A stretch of 64,000 nt of DNA, from contig NZ_CP035495.1 of the NCBI RefSeq assembly GCF_004135345.1, forward strand, positions 1,736,001 through 1,800,000, written 5' to 3'. The notes beneath the pieces are model-generated. The model was not told the origin of the DNA. It ran no database searches and saw only the letters and a list, made by a program, of their open reading frames with translations. The position numbers and the translations under genes are program-made. This document shows positions 28,093 through 38,280 of the stretch, piece after piece (positions within the stretch are counted from its first letter, which is position 1; every line of letters starts with the position of its first letter). Origin of the DNA: Xylanimonas allomyrinae. Its GTDB lineage: Bacteria > Actinomycetota > Actinomycetes > Actinomycetales > Cellulomonadaceae.

Positions 28093-29768
28093 CCGACGTC
28101 GAAGCCACCCACCACGACCAGGCGCCCGCGGAGGCTGCGGCGTCGCCGCCGTCGTCGCTGGCGAGGATCCCGCTGTTCGGCTCCCGCCTGCGGGTGAACC
28201 CCGCCGCTCCGGCGTCGAGGACTTCGAGGGGCGTGCCCCGCGCGGGTTCCCCTGGTGCACCGTCTGGTCGCGTCCCGCGCCCTGCGCGCGAGCCGGGTGC
28301 TTCGAGCCGGGCGGCGGCCGCGCCGCCGCCGAGCAGCGACGCGGCCGCTGGGCTGCCCGGCGGCGACGCGCTGCTGTCCGAGCCGGCTCTGCCGCCCTTC
28401 CCGCAGCACCTGTCGGGCGGGGCGGACGAGGTGGACTGGAAGGTGGTCGAGCTTCTGCGACGGCAGGCGTCCGAGCAGATCGCCGCCGCGATCCGCGCCG
28501 ACGACGCCCCCGCGGACCGGGCGGACGACAGGCAGCGTGGTCTGGCGATCGTGCTGGACCTGGTCGCCGCAGTGAACGCCGACCGCGCCGACACCGGCTC
28601 CACCGCCTGGACCTCCGATCAGCAGCACGCCCTCGTGCGCGCCGTGATGGACCAGCTCTTCGGACTGGGACGCCTGCAGCCGTTGGTGGACCGCGAGGAC
28701 CTGGAGAACATTGAGATCGACGGACACGCGAACGTCCGCCTGCAACGCTCCGACGGGACGTACGAGAAGGGGGCGCCTGTCGCCGGTTCCGACGAGGAGC
28801 TGATCGCGTTGCTGCAGCAGATCGCGTCCAAGGGTGACGCGAACGCCCGCGCGTTCTCCCCCGCCCAGCCGAACCTCGACCTGCGGCTCGAGGGCGGGCA
28901 CCGATTGTCGGCGGCGGCGTGGGTCTCGACCCGTCCGCAGATCAACATCCGCCGCCACCGCCTCGTGGACGTCTCGCTCGCGGACATGGTCGAGACCGGG
29001 GAGCTCTCCGAGGTCATGGCCTCGTTCCTGGCCGCGGCGGTGCGGGCTCGCAGATCGATCGTCGTCTCGGGCGCGCAGGGCGCGGGGAAGACGACCCTGA
29101 CGCGGGCGCTGTGCGCGGCGATCGCGTACGAGGAGGCGATCGGGACGTTCGAGACCGAGTACGAGCTCATGCTCCACGAGATGCCGGACCGGCACGCGAT
29201 GGTGCGCCACTACGAGGCCCGGCCCGGAACCGGTGAGATCGGCCCGGACGGCCGTCCGGCCGGCGAGTACCCGCTGCACCGGTTGCTGTACAACTCGATG
29301 CGGCAGAACCTGTCGCGCCTCATCGTCGGGGAGGTTCGCGGACCCGAGGTCTGGACGATGCTCACGGCGATGGAGTCGGGCACCGGGTCGATCTCGACGA
29401 CGCACGCCTCGCACGCCGACGCCGCCCTGCGCAAGCTCGTCACCTGCGCGATGGAGGCCGGCGTCTCCGCCGAGCTCGCGACGGCGAAGCTCGCGCAGAC
29501 CATCGACCTGATCGTCCACATCGACCTCGACACCGCTACGACCCGCCCCGTTGACACGCCGCGGCCACGGCGGCGGGTCACCGAGATCATCGCGGTCACC
29601 CCTGGGGAGGACGCGAAGGGGTACGCGACCGAGCACGTCTTTCGAGCCGAGCCCGACGACCCCGGCCCTGGGCGCCCGCACGTGCTCCCCCACGAGTACC
29701 GGAGCCTGGCACGCCACGGGTTCGACATGGACGCCTACACCCGAGCGCAGAACGGCAGGGCCGCCTGA
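28089..29768 (+). CDS. cpaF: CpaF/TadA secretion ATPase
   Basis: The hexameric type II/IV secretion ATPase that powers Tad pilus assembly, 559 residues. An Ala/Pro-rich N-terminus (1-110) precedes the N-terminal domain (VRAVMDQLFGLGRLQPLVD, EIDGHANVRLQR) and the RecA core. Walker A is GAQGAGKTT (about 328-336), Walker B LIVGEVRGPEVW (about 411), and the His-box-like GSISTTHASHADAAL follows. The ATG sits in an ATGA overlap with the CpaE-like gene, and its stop overlaps the TadB start. Confidence 0.92.
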   Translation: MTDVEATHHDQAPAEAAASPPSSLARIPLFGSRLRVNPAAPASRTSRGVPRAGSPGAPSGRVPRPAREPGASSRAAAAPPPSSDAAAGLPGGDALLSEPALPPFPQHLSGGADEVDWKVVELLRRQASEQIAAAIRADDAPADRADDRQRGLAIVLDLVAAVNADRADTGSTAWTSDQQHALVRAVMDQLFGLGRLQPLVDREDLENIEIDGHANVRLQRSDGTYEKGAPVAGSDEELIALLQQIASKGDANARAFSPAQPNLDLRLEGGHRLSAAAWVSTRPQINIRRHRLVDVSLADMVETGELSEVMASFLAAAVRARRSIVVSGAQGAGKTTLTRALCAAIAYEEAIGTFETEYELMLHEMPDRHAMVRHYEARPGTGEIGPDGRPAGEYPLHRLLYNSMRQNLSRLIVGEVRGPEVWTMLTAMESGTGSISTTHASHADAALRKLVTCAMEAGVSAELATAKLAQTIDLIVHIDLDTATTRPVDTPRPRRRVTEIIAVTPGEDAKGYATEHVFRAEPDDPGPGRPHVLPHEYRSLARHGFDMDAYTRAQNGRAA

Positions 29769-30637
29769 TGGACCCCCGCCTCCTGGCGGCCATGGTCGGC
29801 GGCGGACTCATCGCCCTCGGCCTGCTCCTGGCCCTGCTGGCCGTCTTCGACACCCGCGACCTCGACCCCGTCGCCACACCAGCCCGGCCGAACGTCCGGG
29901 GTGCGCGGCTGGGGAAGGTGACCCGCCGGTCCTGGACCCTGCTCGGGGTCGGCGTCCTCGCCGGGATCGTGCTGTGGCAGGTCACCGGGCTGGCGATCAC
30001 CGTCGTCGCCGTACCCCTGGCCGCCGTCGGGCTGCCGTGGCTGATGTCCGCCCAGGGCGCCAAGGTCCGCATCGACCGGCTCGACGCAATGGCCGAGTGG
30101 ACCCGGTCCCTGTCCGGGATCCTGACCGTCGGCGTCGGGCTCGAGGAGGCCCTCGCGTCCTCCATCCGTTCCACCCCGGCCACGATCCACCCCGAGGTGG
30201 CCCGCCTCGTGGCCCGGCTGCGCGCCCGCTGGACCCCGGAGGACGCACTGCGCGCCTTCGCCGACGACCTCGACGACGCCACCGGAGATCTCATCGCCGG
30301 CGCCCTGATCCTCGCCTCCCCAAGACGCGGCCGCGGCCTGTCCGACGTGCTCAAAGCGCTGGCCAGCACCGTGGGCGACGAGATCCGCAACCGGCGCCAG
30401 ATCGAGGCCGACCGCGCCAAACCGCGGGCGACCGCCCGCTGGGTCACCCTGATCTCCGTCGCCGTCCTCGCCGTGCTGTCCCTGACCGGGGACTACGTCG
30501 AGCCGTACCGCACCCCGCTCGGGCAGGTCGTCCTCACGGTCCTCCTGGCCGCCTACGTCGCCTGCCTGCTGTGGCTCAAACGGATCGCGACCGGCGCCCC
30601 CGCCGCCCGCTGGCTGAACAAGCAGGTGAGCCGATGA
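29768..30637 (+). CDS. tadB: TadB-like platform membrane protein (T2SSF family)
   Basis: The 289-residue protein has two N-terminal TM segments, a cytoplasmic T2SSF helical bundle (WTRSLSGILTVGVGLEEALASSIRS) and two C-terminal TM segments, the usual TadB layout. It forms the inner-membrane platform contacted by CpaF. It starts within the cpaF stop (TGATG). Confidence 0.88.
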   Translation: MDPRLLAAMVGGGLIALGLLLALLAVFDTRDLDPVATPARPNVRGARLGKVTRRSWTLLGVGVLAGIVLWQVTGLAITVVAVPLAAVGLPWLMSAQGAKVRIDRLDAMAEWTRSLSGILTVGVGLEEALASSIRSTPATIHPEVARLVARLRARWTPEDALRAFADDLDDATGDLIAGALILASPRRGRGLSDVLKALASTVGDEIRNRRQIEADRAKPRATARWVTLISVAVLAVLSLTGDYVEPYRTPLGQVVLTVLLAAYVACLLWLKRIATGAPAARWLNKQVSR

Positions 30638-31536
30638 GCACCTCACTCGCCCTGTCGATCGCCGCCGGGGGAAGCATCGGCCTCGGGGTCGCCCTGCTGA
30701 TCGGGTGGCTGACCCCCGCCCGGGTCGACCTCGGCGACGCCCTGACCCGCCTGACCCCCACGCACCGCGCCCCCACGCTCGAGGATGCCCGGGCAGCGGA
30801 CCCGACAGAACGGCTGGGAAGGTGGGCGATGACGCACCTGCCCGCCCGGGTGTGGGCCCGCACCCCGCGCGCCGAGCTCACCCTGCTCAACCGGCCGCTG
30901 GGCAGGTTCTACGGGGACAAGCTCACGTTCGCCGCCGTCGGCCTGCTCGCCCCACCGTTCCTGACCACCCTGTACGGCGCGATCGGGTTGCAGGTGCCGT
31001 TCGTGATCCCCGCGACCGCGTCCCTGCTGTGCGCGGCCGGCCTGTTCTACCTGCCGAACCACAACGTCGTCTCCGACGCCGCGAAAGCGCGCGTCGAGTT
31101 CCGGCGCACCCTGTCCGGGTTCATCGAGCTCGTCGCCCTCGAACGCACCAACGGGTCAGGGGTGCGCCAGTCCCTGGAAGCCGCCGCCGACATCGGCAAC
31201 ACATGGGTCTTCGACCGCATCGACGAGGAGCTCAACCGTGCCAACCTGTCCGGCGTCGCACCCTGGACCGCGCTGCGCGAGGTCGGCGACGAGCTCGGCC
31301 TGCCCGAGCTGCACGACTTCGCCGACATCATGCGCCTGTCCGGGGAACAGGGCGCCGCGATCTACACCAACCTGCGCGCCCGCGCCGACACCATGCGCGC
31401 CGCCCTGCTCGGCGAAGAGCTTGCCGCGGCGAACGCCGAGTCCGAACGCATGACGATCCCCGGATCGCTGCTCGGCGTGGTGTTCATGGGCCTGCTCATC
31501 GCACCCCCGCTCCTGCGGATGCTCCTGCACACCTGA
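30634..31536 (+). CDS. tadC: TadC-like platform membrane protein (T2SSF family)
   Basis: The ATG overlaps the tadB stop. The 300-residue product has an N-terminal TM (LALSIAAGGSIGLGVALLIGW) and a pair of TMs near 95-145. A T2SSF bundle (RRTLSGFIELVALERTNGSGVRQSLEAA ... FADIMRLSGEQGAAIYTNLRARADTM) and a last TM complete it. It partners TadB as the second platform subunit. Confidence 0.88.
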   Translation: MSTSLALSIAAGGSIGLGVALLIGWLTPARVDLGDALTRLTPTHRAPTLEDARAADPTERLGRWAMTHLPARVWARTPRAELTLLNRPLGRFYGDKLTFAAVGLLAPPFLTTLYGAIGLQVPFVIPATASLLCAAGLFYLPNHNVVSDAAKARVEFRRTLSGFIELVALERTNGSGVRQSLEAAADIGNTWVFDRIDEELNRANLSGVAPWTALREVGDELGLPELHDFADIMRLSGEQGAAIYTNLRARADTMRAALLGEELAAANAESERMTIPGSLLGVVFMGLLIAPPLLRMLLHT

Positions 31537-31570
31537 CCCGAAGGAACCCCACCCACCAAGGAGAGTCACC

Positions 31571-31762
31571 ATGTTGCGCCTTTACGTCACCCTGCTGGCC
31601 GTCAGGTCCGCGCTGCTCTCCCGCTTCGAGGACGACGACCCCGAGCGGGGGAACTTCACCATCGAGAACGTCCTGTGGGCCGTCGCCGTCATCGCCATCG
31701 TCGGGATCGTCGTGGTGGCGATCAAGAGCTATGTCACCGACCAGGCCGAGCTCATCCAGTAA
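31571..31762 (+). CDS. Flp/TadE-type major pilin-like prepilin
   Basis: The 63-residue protein preceded by AAGGAGAG has a type IVb prepilin signal: a charged leader ending ERG27, then NFTIE with Glu at +5, then a long hydrophobic helix (NVLWAVAVIAIVGIVVVAIK) and a short tail. Cleavage after Gly27 would leave a 36-residue pilin, very close to Flp size. A prepilin peptidase is not encoded in the window. It is the best candidate for the major fibre subunit. Confidence 0.8.
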   Translation: MLRLYVTLLAVRSALLSRFEDDDPERGNFTIENVLWAVAVIAIVGIVVVAIKSYVTDQAELIQ

Positions 31763-32162
31763 CCCCCGCCACGCACGCCACCCCCGGCAGACGTGGCGCT
31801 CGGAGCGAGGGTCGAGCACGATCGAGATGGCGATCGTGTTTCCCGCCGTGCTCGCCCTGATGTTCCTCGGCATCCAGTCCGCACTGTACTTTCACGCCCG
31901 AACCGTCGCCCTGACCGCCGCCACCGAGGGCGTCAAGGCCGCCGCCGCCGAACACGGGCAGGCCGCGGACGGAACGGCCACAGCCCTCGCGTTCGTCGCC
32001 GACGCCGGCGGCGACGACGTCCTGCCCGACGCCGCCGCCACCGCGACCACGTCCGCGACGACCGCCACCGTCCAGGTCACCGGGCACTCGATGTCCGTCA
32101 TCCCCGGCTGGACACCCGACATCACCGCCACCGCCACCGCACCACGAGAGGCGCTGCGATGA
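31731..32162 (+). CDS. TadE-like pseudopilin
   Basis: The 143-residue protein starts at an ATG inside the 3' end of the pilin gene. ERGSSTIEMAIVFPAVLALMF is a TadE prepilin-like start (Gly followed by SSTIE, Glu at +5) leading to one TM; the remainder is a Ser/Thr/Ala-rich extracytoplasmic domain. It is one of three consecutive minor pilin-like genes. The unusually deep overlap with the pilin gene makes the exact start less certain. Confidence 0.78.
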   Translation: MSPTRPSSSSNPRHARHPRQTWRSERGSSTIEMAIVFPAVLALMFLGIQSALYFHARTVALTAATEGVKAAAAEHGQAADGTATALAFVADAGGDDVLPDAAATATTSATTATVQVTGHSMSVIPGWTPDITATATAPREALR

Positions 32163-32641
32163 CACGGCTGCGCGCCCCGCACCACACACCGCCCACCGGC
32201 CGGCGCGACCACGGCAAGCGCGAGGACGGGCAGCGCGGGTCGGCGGCCATCGAGGCGGCCATCGTCGTGCCAGCGTTCGGGCTGCTCGTCGCGCTCGTCG
32301 TGCTCGGCGGGCGTGTCACCCTCGCCCACCAGATCGTCCAGTCCGCCGCCGCCGACGCCGCCCGGTCCGCCTCCCTCGAACGCGCCCCCGCGGCCGCCGC
32401 CGACGCCGCCACCGCTGCGGCCCGGCTGACCCTCGACGGGCAGCACCCCGAGTGCACCGCCGCCACCGTGAACGTCACCCCCACCAGCCTCGACGGCCCA
32501 CCCGGGACGGACGCGACCGTGACCGTCACCGTGACCTGCGACGTCACCCTGAGCGACCTGACGTTCATCCCCGGCGTGCCCGGCACCCGCACCGTCTCAG
32601 CGACCATGACCAGCCCCGTCGACAGGTGGACCGCACGATGA
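32159..32641 (+). CDS. TadE/TadF-like pseudopilin 2
   Basis: This 160-residue protein begins at ATG in an ATGA overlap. QRGSAAIEAAIVVPAFGLLVAL repeats the prepilin-like start (Gly, then SAAIE) and TM. The outer domain contains one Cys pair (HPECTAATV, TVTCDVTL) that could form a disulphide. It is probably a minor pilus component. Confidence 0.78.
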   Translation: MTRLRAPHHTPPTGRRDHGKREDGQRGSAAIEAAIVVPAFGLLVALVVLGGRVTLAHQIVQSAAADAARSASLERAPAAAADAATAAARLTLDGQHPECTAATVNVTPTSLDGPPGTDATVTVTVTCDVTLSDLTFIPGVPGTRTVSATMTSPVDRWTAR

Positions 32642-33114
32642 GCCCACGACACGCCGCCCCCACCCGCCACGACCCACGCGACCGACACGACCGACGTCGC
32701 ACGGGCGGTGAACGAGGGTCGATCTCGGCGTGGGCGGCGCTCAGCGCCGCCGTGATCATCATCTGCGTAGGCCTGGCCGTCGACCTCGGCGGACAGGTCC
32801 ACGCCCTGCAACGCGCGCACGACCTCGCCGCGCAGGCCGCCCGCGCCGGCGGTCAAGCCCTCTCCGAAGCGACCGCGATGCGCGGGGGCGTCCTGGCCGT
32901 CGACGTCGCCCAGGCCAAGGCCGAAGCCCAGCGCTACCTCGACGCGGCGGGAGCCACCGGGACCGTCACCGTCACCGGCGGGACCCGCGTCACCGTCACC
33001 GTCACCGACTCCTACGACACGGTCTTCCTCGGGGCGATCGGCATCAACCGGCTCGACGTCACCTCCGATGCGACCGCACGCACCATCCGCACCGTGGGAG
33101 GCGACGAACGATGA
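32638..33114 (+). CDS. TadE/TadG-like pilus assembly protein
   Basis: The 158-residue protein overlaps the preceding gene by ATGA. ERGSISAWAALSAAVIIICVGLAVDLGG is a Tad-type N-terminal anchor in which the +5 Glu is replaced, so prepilin cleavage is uncertain, as in TadG-like proteins. The rest is an outer domain with helix (HDLAAQAARAGGQAL) and beta strands. It forms a block with the two TadE-like genes. Confidence 0.75.
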   Translation: MSPRHAAPTRHDPRDRHDRRRTGGERGSISAWAALSAAVIIICVGLAVDLGGQVHALQRAHDLAAQAARAGGQALSEATAMRGGVLAVDVAQAKAEAQRYLDAAGATGTVTVTGGTRVTVTVTDSYDTVFLGAIGINRLDVTSDATARTIRTVGGDER

Positions 33115-36100
33115 GACCCGCCACCGCGCGCCTCCACGGAGTCGCCGGCATCCTCGCGATCGTCGCGTTCCTCGTCGCCGTCCCAGCCCTCCTCACCACC
33201 GCCCGCATCACCCCCTGGGACATCGACTGGGCCATGGTCGGGCAGCGCCTGTCCCTGCCCGACAACGGGACCCTGCTCGTCATCCTCATCGGGCTGGCCG
33301 CCTGGGCCGGTTGGGCATACTTCGCCCTGGCGATCCTCACCGAGCTCACCGCCCGCGCCCGCGGAACCCGCACCCCGCACCTGCACGGCTTCGCCCTGCC
33401 CCAGGGCGTCGCACGCAGGATCATCGACGTCGCCGCCCTCGCCTTCACCGCGCTGCCCACCCTGGCCGCGACCGCCCCGCCCGCACACGGCGAGCCCATC
33501 ACCGTCGTCGCACCCCGCGACCCGACGCCGACCGCCCTCACGGCGGGTGCGACCAGCCCGCCCAGCACCGCCACCGCCACCGTGACCGCCGATGCGCCGG
33601 CGACCGTGGAGTACACGGTGCGCCGCGGTGACTCCCTGTGGCGCATCGCCGACCAACGGCTCGGCGACGGACACCGGTGGACCGAGATCCACGACCTCAA
33701 CAGGGCCTCCCTCGGGGACACGCCCGACCTCATCACACCCGGCACCCGCCTGCTGCTGCCCGCCGAGACAACCGCCCCTGCACCGAGCGGCGACTACATC
33801 GTCCAGCCCGGCGACACCCTCTCCCAGATCGCCATGAACGAGCTCGGCGACCCGAACGCCTACCCCCGCATCGCCGACGCCTCCCGGGACATCGTCCAGC
33901 CCGGCGGGCAGCACCTCACCGACCCCGACCACATCGAACCCGGCTGGACCCTCGACCTCACCCCCGACGGCCCGCCCCCGGCTCCCATCGCGTCCACGAC
34001 ACCGGCCCCTACTTCGCCGCGCGAGACGCCTGCGGCGACGCCCGATCCCGCGCCAGACTCCTCGCCCGCCACCCCGATCCCGTCACCCACGACGCCTGCC
34101 CCGTCGACCGCGCCCGGGCAAGCCGAGGCACACCCACCGGCTGCAGCCGCGGCGACGGCGCCGGACCCCGCCGCGGACGAGGCCCCGCGGACGAGGCCGA
34201 CACGGACCGTGGCGCACCTGCCTGGCTGCTCTCGGGCCTGTCCGGCTCCTCGGCGCTGCTCGGCGCCGGGATCTTCCTGACGATCCGCGCCCGACGCCGC
34301 TCCCAGCAACGATTCCGGGACCCCGGCCACATCATCGCCCCGCCCCCCGCCGACCTCACTCCCGTTGCCCACACCGCCCAGTCGGCCGGAGAGCCGCTGG
34401 CCCACCACCTCGTCCAGCTCGACCTCGCACTGCGGGCGATGACCGCCCCGTTCCTCGACCCCGCACACCACCCCCGCGTCCAGACCGTCGCGCTCAGCCG
34501 CGACCGCATCACCCTCCACCTCGACCAACCCGCCGACCTCGTCTCCCCCTGGGCCGGCGAGGGCACCACCTGGAGCACCCCGGTCGACGCCGACTTCCCC
34601 GACGTCGAAACCACCGCGCCCTACCCGATGCTCGTCTCGATCGGCGCCGCCACCGACGGGACCGTCTGGCTCCTCAACCTCGAACAGACCCGCACCCTGC
34701 ACGTCACCGGCACCCCCAGCGAAGTCGAAGCGTTCGCCCGGCACGTCGCCGTCGAGCTCGCCACCGCCCCGTGGGCGGCCCTCGTCGATGTCCACACCAT
34801 CGCCGTCGGCGCGGACCTCGACGACCTCAACGGCACCCGCCTGACCCACCACCGCGACCCGTCCGACGCTCTCCTGACCGCCACGGCCGAACAGGTCGAG
34901 TCGACCGCCCACAGCGGTGACTGGGATCCCGAAGACCGCACGGTCCTGGTCCTCGGCGCCACCGTCGACCCCGCAACGACCAGGCGCCTGGCGACCGGAC
35001 TCGCCGCCCACGAGACGCGCCCTGCCGTCGCGGTCCTCGCCCTGGGAGAGGCCAACAGTGACGACACCCTTGAGGTGCGGATCCTCGACGGCCGGTTGCA
35101 CATCGACGCGCTCGCCATCGACGTCCAGGCCGCGCTCCTGCCCGCGGACGACGCCGCAGGCATCAAACGCCTCCTCACAGTCCTCGACACCCACGAGAAC
35201 ACACCCATGCCCGTCGACGAGATCACCGTCGACGGCATCGGCGCCCTCGTCGACCGCGCCGGCGCCATCCGCCCCACACTCACCGAACCGCGCACCCCAG
35301 CGACGCTCGCGACCGGGCGCACCGTCCTACCCGAGCCGGAACTGGAGTACGCCGACGCCGCCGCCCTGACCGTCGAGGACGTCCACACCCTCGCCCCGGC
35401 CGTCAGCGACCACGTCGCAGAACAGGTCATCGCCGCCGACCCCGACCTGGACCGCGACCTCGCCTGGTGGCACCAAGGCAACGACTGCCCCGTGCCGCGC
35501 GTCGAGCTTCTCGGATCCGTCACGATCCACGGCCACGGCAGACCAGGCGAGGTCATCAACCGCCGCGAGCACTACGCCGAGATCGCCACCTTCATCACCA
35601 TCACCCCCGGCGAGCCCAGCGCCCGCGACATCGCCGAGGCCTTCCACATCTCCGAAGAACGCGCGCGCGTCAGCGTCTCGAACCTGCGTGCCTACCTCGG
35701 CGAACACCACCTACCCAAGTCCGTCCACAGCACAGCAGGGCCGCACGGCTGGACCGGGTACCACCTCGACGGCGTCCTGTTCGACGTTGAACTCTTCACC
35801 CGGCTGCGCGCCCGCGCCCAAGCCCTGGGAACCCTCAACGACGGCGAGGGCATCGCCTACCTCGTCGAAGCCCTCCGACTCGTACGCGGCGAACCCTTCA
35901 CCGACCGCCGCGCCGGATCCTGGGCCTGGCTCAACGACCGACCCGACAGACCCGACATGATCGCCGCCGCAGCCGCCGTCGACGTCGCACTCATCCTCCA
36001 CGGCCACGACCTGCACCCGGCCACCACCAACCTGCCCCGCGCCCGCTGGGCCGCCGAGACCGCACTCAAAGCAGCGCCCTACGACGACAGTGCATGGCTC

Positions 36101-36229
36101 GCCCTCGCCCAGGTCGCCGACGCCGAAGGCAACCACGCCGAAGCCCACGCGATCCGCGTCGCCGTCGACCAACGCACCGACGACGAGCGACCTCCACTCG
36201 ACCCGCCTGCCCGCACCCGGCGGGGATAG
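33111..36229 (+). CDS. membrane LysM protein with BTAD-type C-terminal domain (frameshifted as read)
   Basis: Three N-terminal hydrophobic segments (to about residue 125) are followed by two LysM domains (about 165-220 and 225-285; VEYTVRRGDSLWRIADQ and YIVQPGDTLSQIAMNELG), which bind peptidoglycan. A Pro/Thr linker and a further TM (LLSGLSGSSALLGAGIFLTI) come next. The long cytoplasmic part contains an OmpR/SARP-like winged helix and BTAD repeats near the end (TPGEPSARDIAEAFHISEERARVSVSNLRAYLG ... VDVALILHGHDLHPATTNLPRARW). The frame changes at a run of four C (34183-34186); one more C gives ADEAPADEADTDRG and a single protein of 1039 residues. Such proteins close actinobacterial Tad loci. 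They may couple the cell wall to assembly or to gene control; the role is not known. Confidence 0.75.
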
Positions 36230-36416
36230 CCGCACCGCGCGAGGCCTGGCGACTCTGCCGGATGGGTTTCGATCAACCGCGCCAACGGCGCCGTCGTCAC
36301 GCCCGCTCCGCCGACCCGATGACACTCATCCTTCCGGTGACCACTATCAATCGGTCAGCCCTGACGGCAACGCGAGCAAGACCTCGCGTGTCGCAGTGCC
36401 CGACCTGCAACGGTGG

Positions 36417-37079
36417 CTATGGGTGGGCGAGGCCGGTCTGATAGGCGAGGACGACGAGCTGGGCGCGGTCTCGCAGGCCGAGCTTGAGGATGGCGCGGTT
36501 GACGTGGGTCTTGACGGTCAGCGGTGAGATGTACAGGCGGTCGGCGATCTCCTGGTTGCTCAGCCCCTCGGCAACCAGTGCGGAGACCTGGCGTTCGCGT
36601 TCGGTCAGGTCTCGCAGCCGGTCCTCACCGCCCGCCGCGGGGGCGGTCGGCGCGGCGAGGAAGGTGCCGATCAGCGCGCGTGTCGCGGCGGGTGACAGGA
36701 GCGCCTCGCCGGCGGCGACGAGGCGGACGGCGTCGAGGAGGTCGTCGGGCTCGACGGCCTTGCTCAGGAAGCCGCTGGCTCCGGCGCGCAGCGCCTCGAA
36801 GACGTACTCGTCCTGTTCGAACGTGGTCACGATGAGGACCTTGATGCCGGCCAGGGAGTCGTCCGAGCTGATCTGCTGGGTCGCAGCGAGCCCGTCGACG
36901 TCGGGCATGCGAATGTCCATGAGCACGACGTCGGCGCGCTCGGCGCGCGCGACCCGGACGGCCTGGGCGCCGTCGGGCGCTTCGCCGACGACCTGCATGT
37001 CGGGTGCGGAGTCGATGATGACGCGAAAGCCGAGGCGCACGAGCGCCTGGTCGTCCGCGATGACGACCTTGATGGTCAC
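36417..37079 (-). CDS. NarL/FixJ-type response regulator
   Basis: The 220-residue protein has a receiver domain with the acidic pair in IADDQ, the phospho-acceptor Asp in [12 protein letters not shown] and Lys in FLSKAV. A LuxR-type helix-turn-helix follows ([40 protein letters not shown]). It is translated by overlap with the kinase gene (ATGA). The target genes are unknown; no neighbouring transporter marks the stimulus. Confidence 0.92.
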   Translation of the reverse strand: MTIKVVIADDQALVRLGFRVIIDSAPDMQVVGEAPDGAQAVRVARAERADVVLMDIRMPDVDGLAATQQISSDDSLAGIKVLIVTTFEQDEYVFEALRAGASGFLSKAVEPDDLLDAVRLVAAGEALLSPAATRALIGTFLAAPTAPAAGGEDRLRDLTERERQVSALVAEGLSNQEIADRLYISPLTVKTHVNRAILKLGLRDRAQLVVLAYQTGLAHP

Positions 37080-38014
37080 GCCGGTCTCTCCTTGGTGGAC
37101 GTGGGCAGGTGGGCGACGACGGCGAAGCCGCCGTCCGGGGTGGGTCTGGCGTCGAGGGTCCCGCCGGCACCGGTGACGCGTTCGCGCATGCCGACAAGGC
37201 CGAGGCCGCTGCCGGGCACCGCGTCGGCCGTCGACCGCGGGGCGGTCTCGGCCCGGGGGTTGGTGACGGTGATCTCGAGGTCGTCGCGGCAGGTGATGGT
37301 CACCGTGACCGGGGTGCCCGGGGCATGCTTGCGGGCGTTGGTCAGCGCCTCCTGCACGACGCGGAACGCGGCCAGGTCGACGTCGGGGAGCAGCGTGGTC
37401 GGGACGGGCCCGAGGTGCAGGTGCACGGACGTCCCGTCCTCGCGGACCGCCTCGACGAGGGCCGCGACGTCGTCGAGCCCGCGCACCGGTGCCGTCACCG
37501 CGTCGACGGCGGTGCCGTCGCGGCGCAGCACGGCCAGCACGGAGTGAAGCTCGCCGAGGACGGTCTTGGCCGAGGTGCGGATGTTGCGCACGGCGTCGGC
37601 GACGACCTGCTCGTCACGGCCGAGCATGTGCTCGGCCATCCCCGCCTGGACGCTGATCGCCGAAACGTGGTGGGCCATGACGTCGTGCAGCTCGCGCGCG
37701 ATCCGCAGCCGTTCCTCGGCAACCCGGCGCCGCGCGGCCTCCTCACGCCCCTGCTCGGCGCGCACGGCCCGGTCCGTGAGCGCCGCGACCGTGTCGCGGC
37801 GGCTACGGATCGCGATGGCGATCGCCGTCAGGGTCCACAACCACAGCACCACGTCCTCACGGCGCAGCAGGCCGTCGCTCGCGAACGCGGTCGCGAGGGC
37901 GAGCCCCTCGAAGATGACCGTGGCCGCCCCGGCGGCGATGATCGCCCTGCGCGGCGGCCGGGCGAGCGCGTAACCGAAGACGGCGACGCATGAGCCACGG
38001 CCCGCGGACGCCAC
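37076..38014 (-). CDS. NarL-family sensor histidine kinase, N-terminus short
   Basis: The 312 residues from a GTG start include one or two hydrophobic segments ([21 protein letters not shown] and [13 protein letters not shown]). The HisKA_3 dimerisation helix with the phospho-acceptor His is [18 protein letters not shown], and the HATPase_c domain contains the N box ([13 protein letters not shown]) and [13 protein letters not shown]. Relatives have four to six TM segments; here the sequence upstream of 38014 has stops and no TM-like frame, so about 60-100 N-terminal residues appear to be lost or decayed. Signalling from the membrane may be impaired. Confidence 0.85.
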   Translation of the reverse strand: MASAGRGSCVAVFGYALARPPRRAIIAAGAATVIFEGLALATAFASDGLLRREDVVLWLWTLTAIAIAIRSRRDTVAALTDRAVRAEQGREEAARRRVAEERLRIARELHDVMAHHVSAISVQAGMAEHMLGRDEQVVADAVRNIRTSAKTVLGELHSVLAVLRRDGTAVDAVTAPVRGLDDVAALVEAVREDGTSVHLHLGPVPTTLLPDVDLAAFRVVQEALTNARKHAPGTPVTVTITCRDDLEITVTNPRAETAPRSTADAVPGSGLGLVGMRERVTGAGGTLDARPTPDGGFAVVAHLPTSTKERPA

Positions 38015-38280
38015 GTGGGCGCTTTGCCACGTGAGCCTCCGAGCCTGTCCATCCCGGTCGTCTAGCCGACGCCGTCATTGGCCCAGCGTCGGTGTCTGGG
38101 TAGCGGTGGCCAGCCTGTCGTCGACCGTCGTGGCCGCCTCGCCGTCGTCGGCGTCTGCTCCCCCACCGCCACCTCAGCAGCCCGCACGACGAGTCCACCC
38201 TCCGCGGCCGGCCGCAGGGCGCGTCGGACGGGCGGGCGGCGGACCTGGCCGCAGATGCCGGATTGCGCTGCGCCCGCCGG

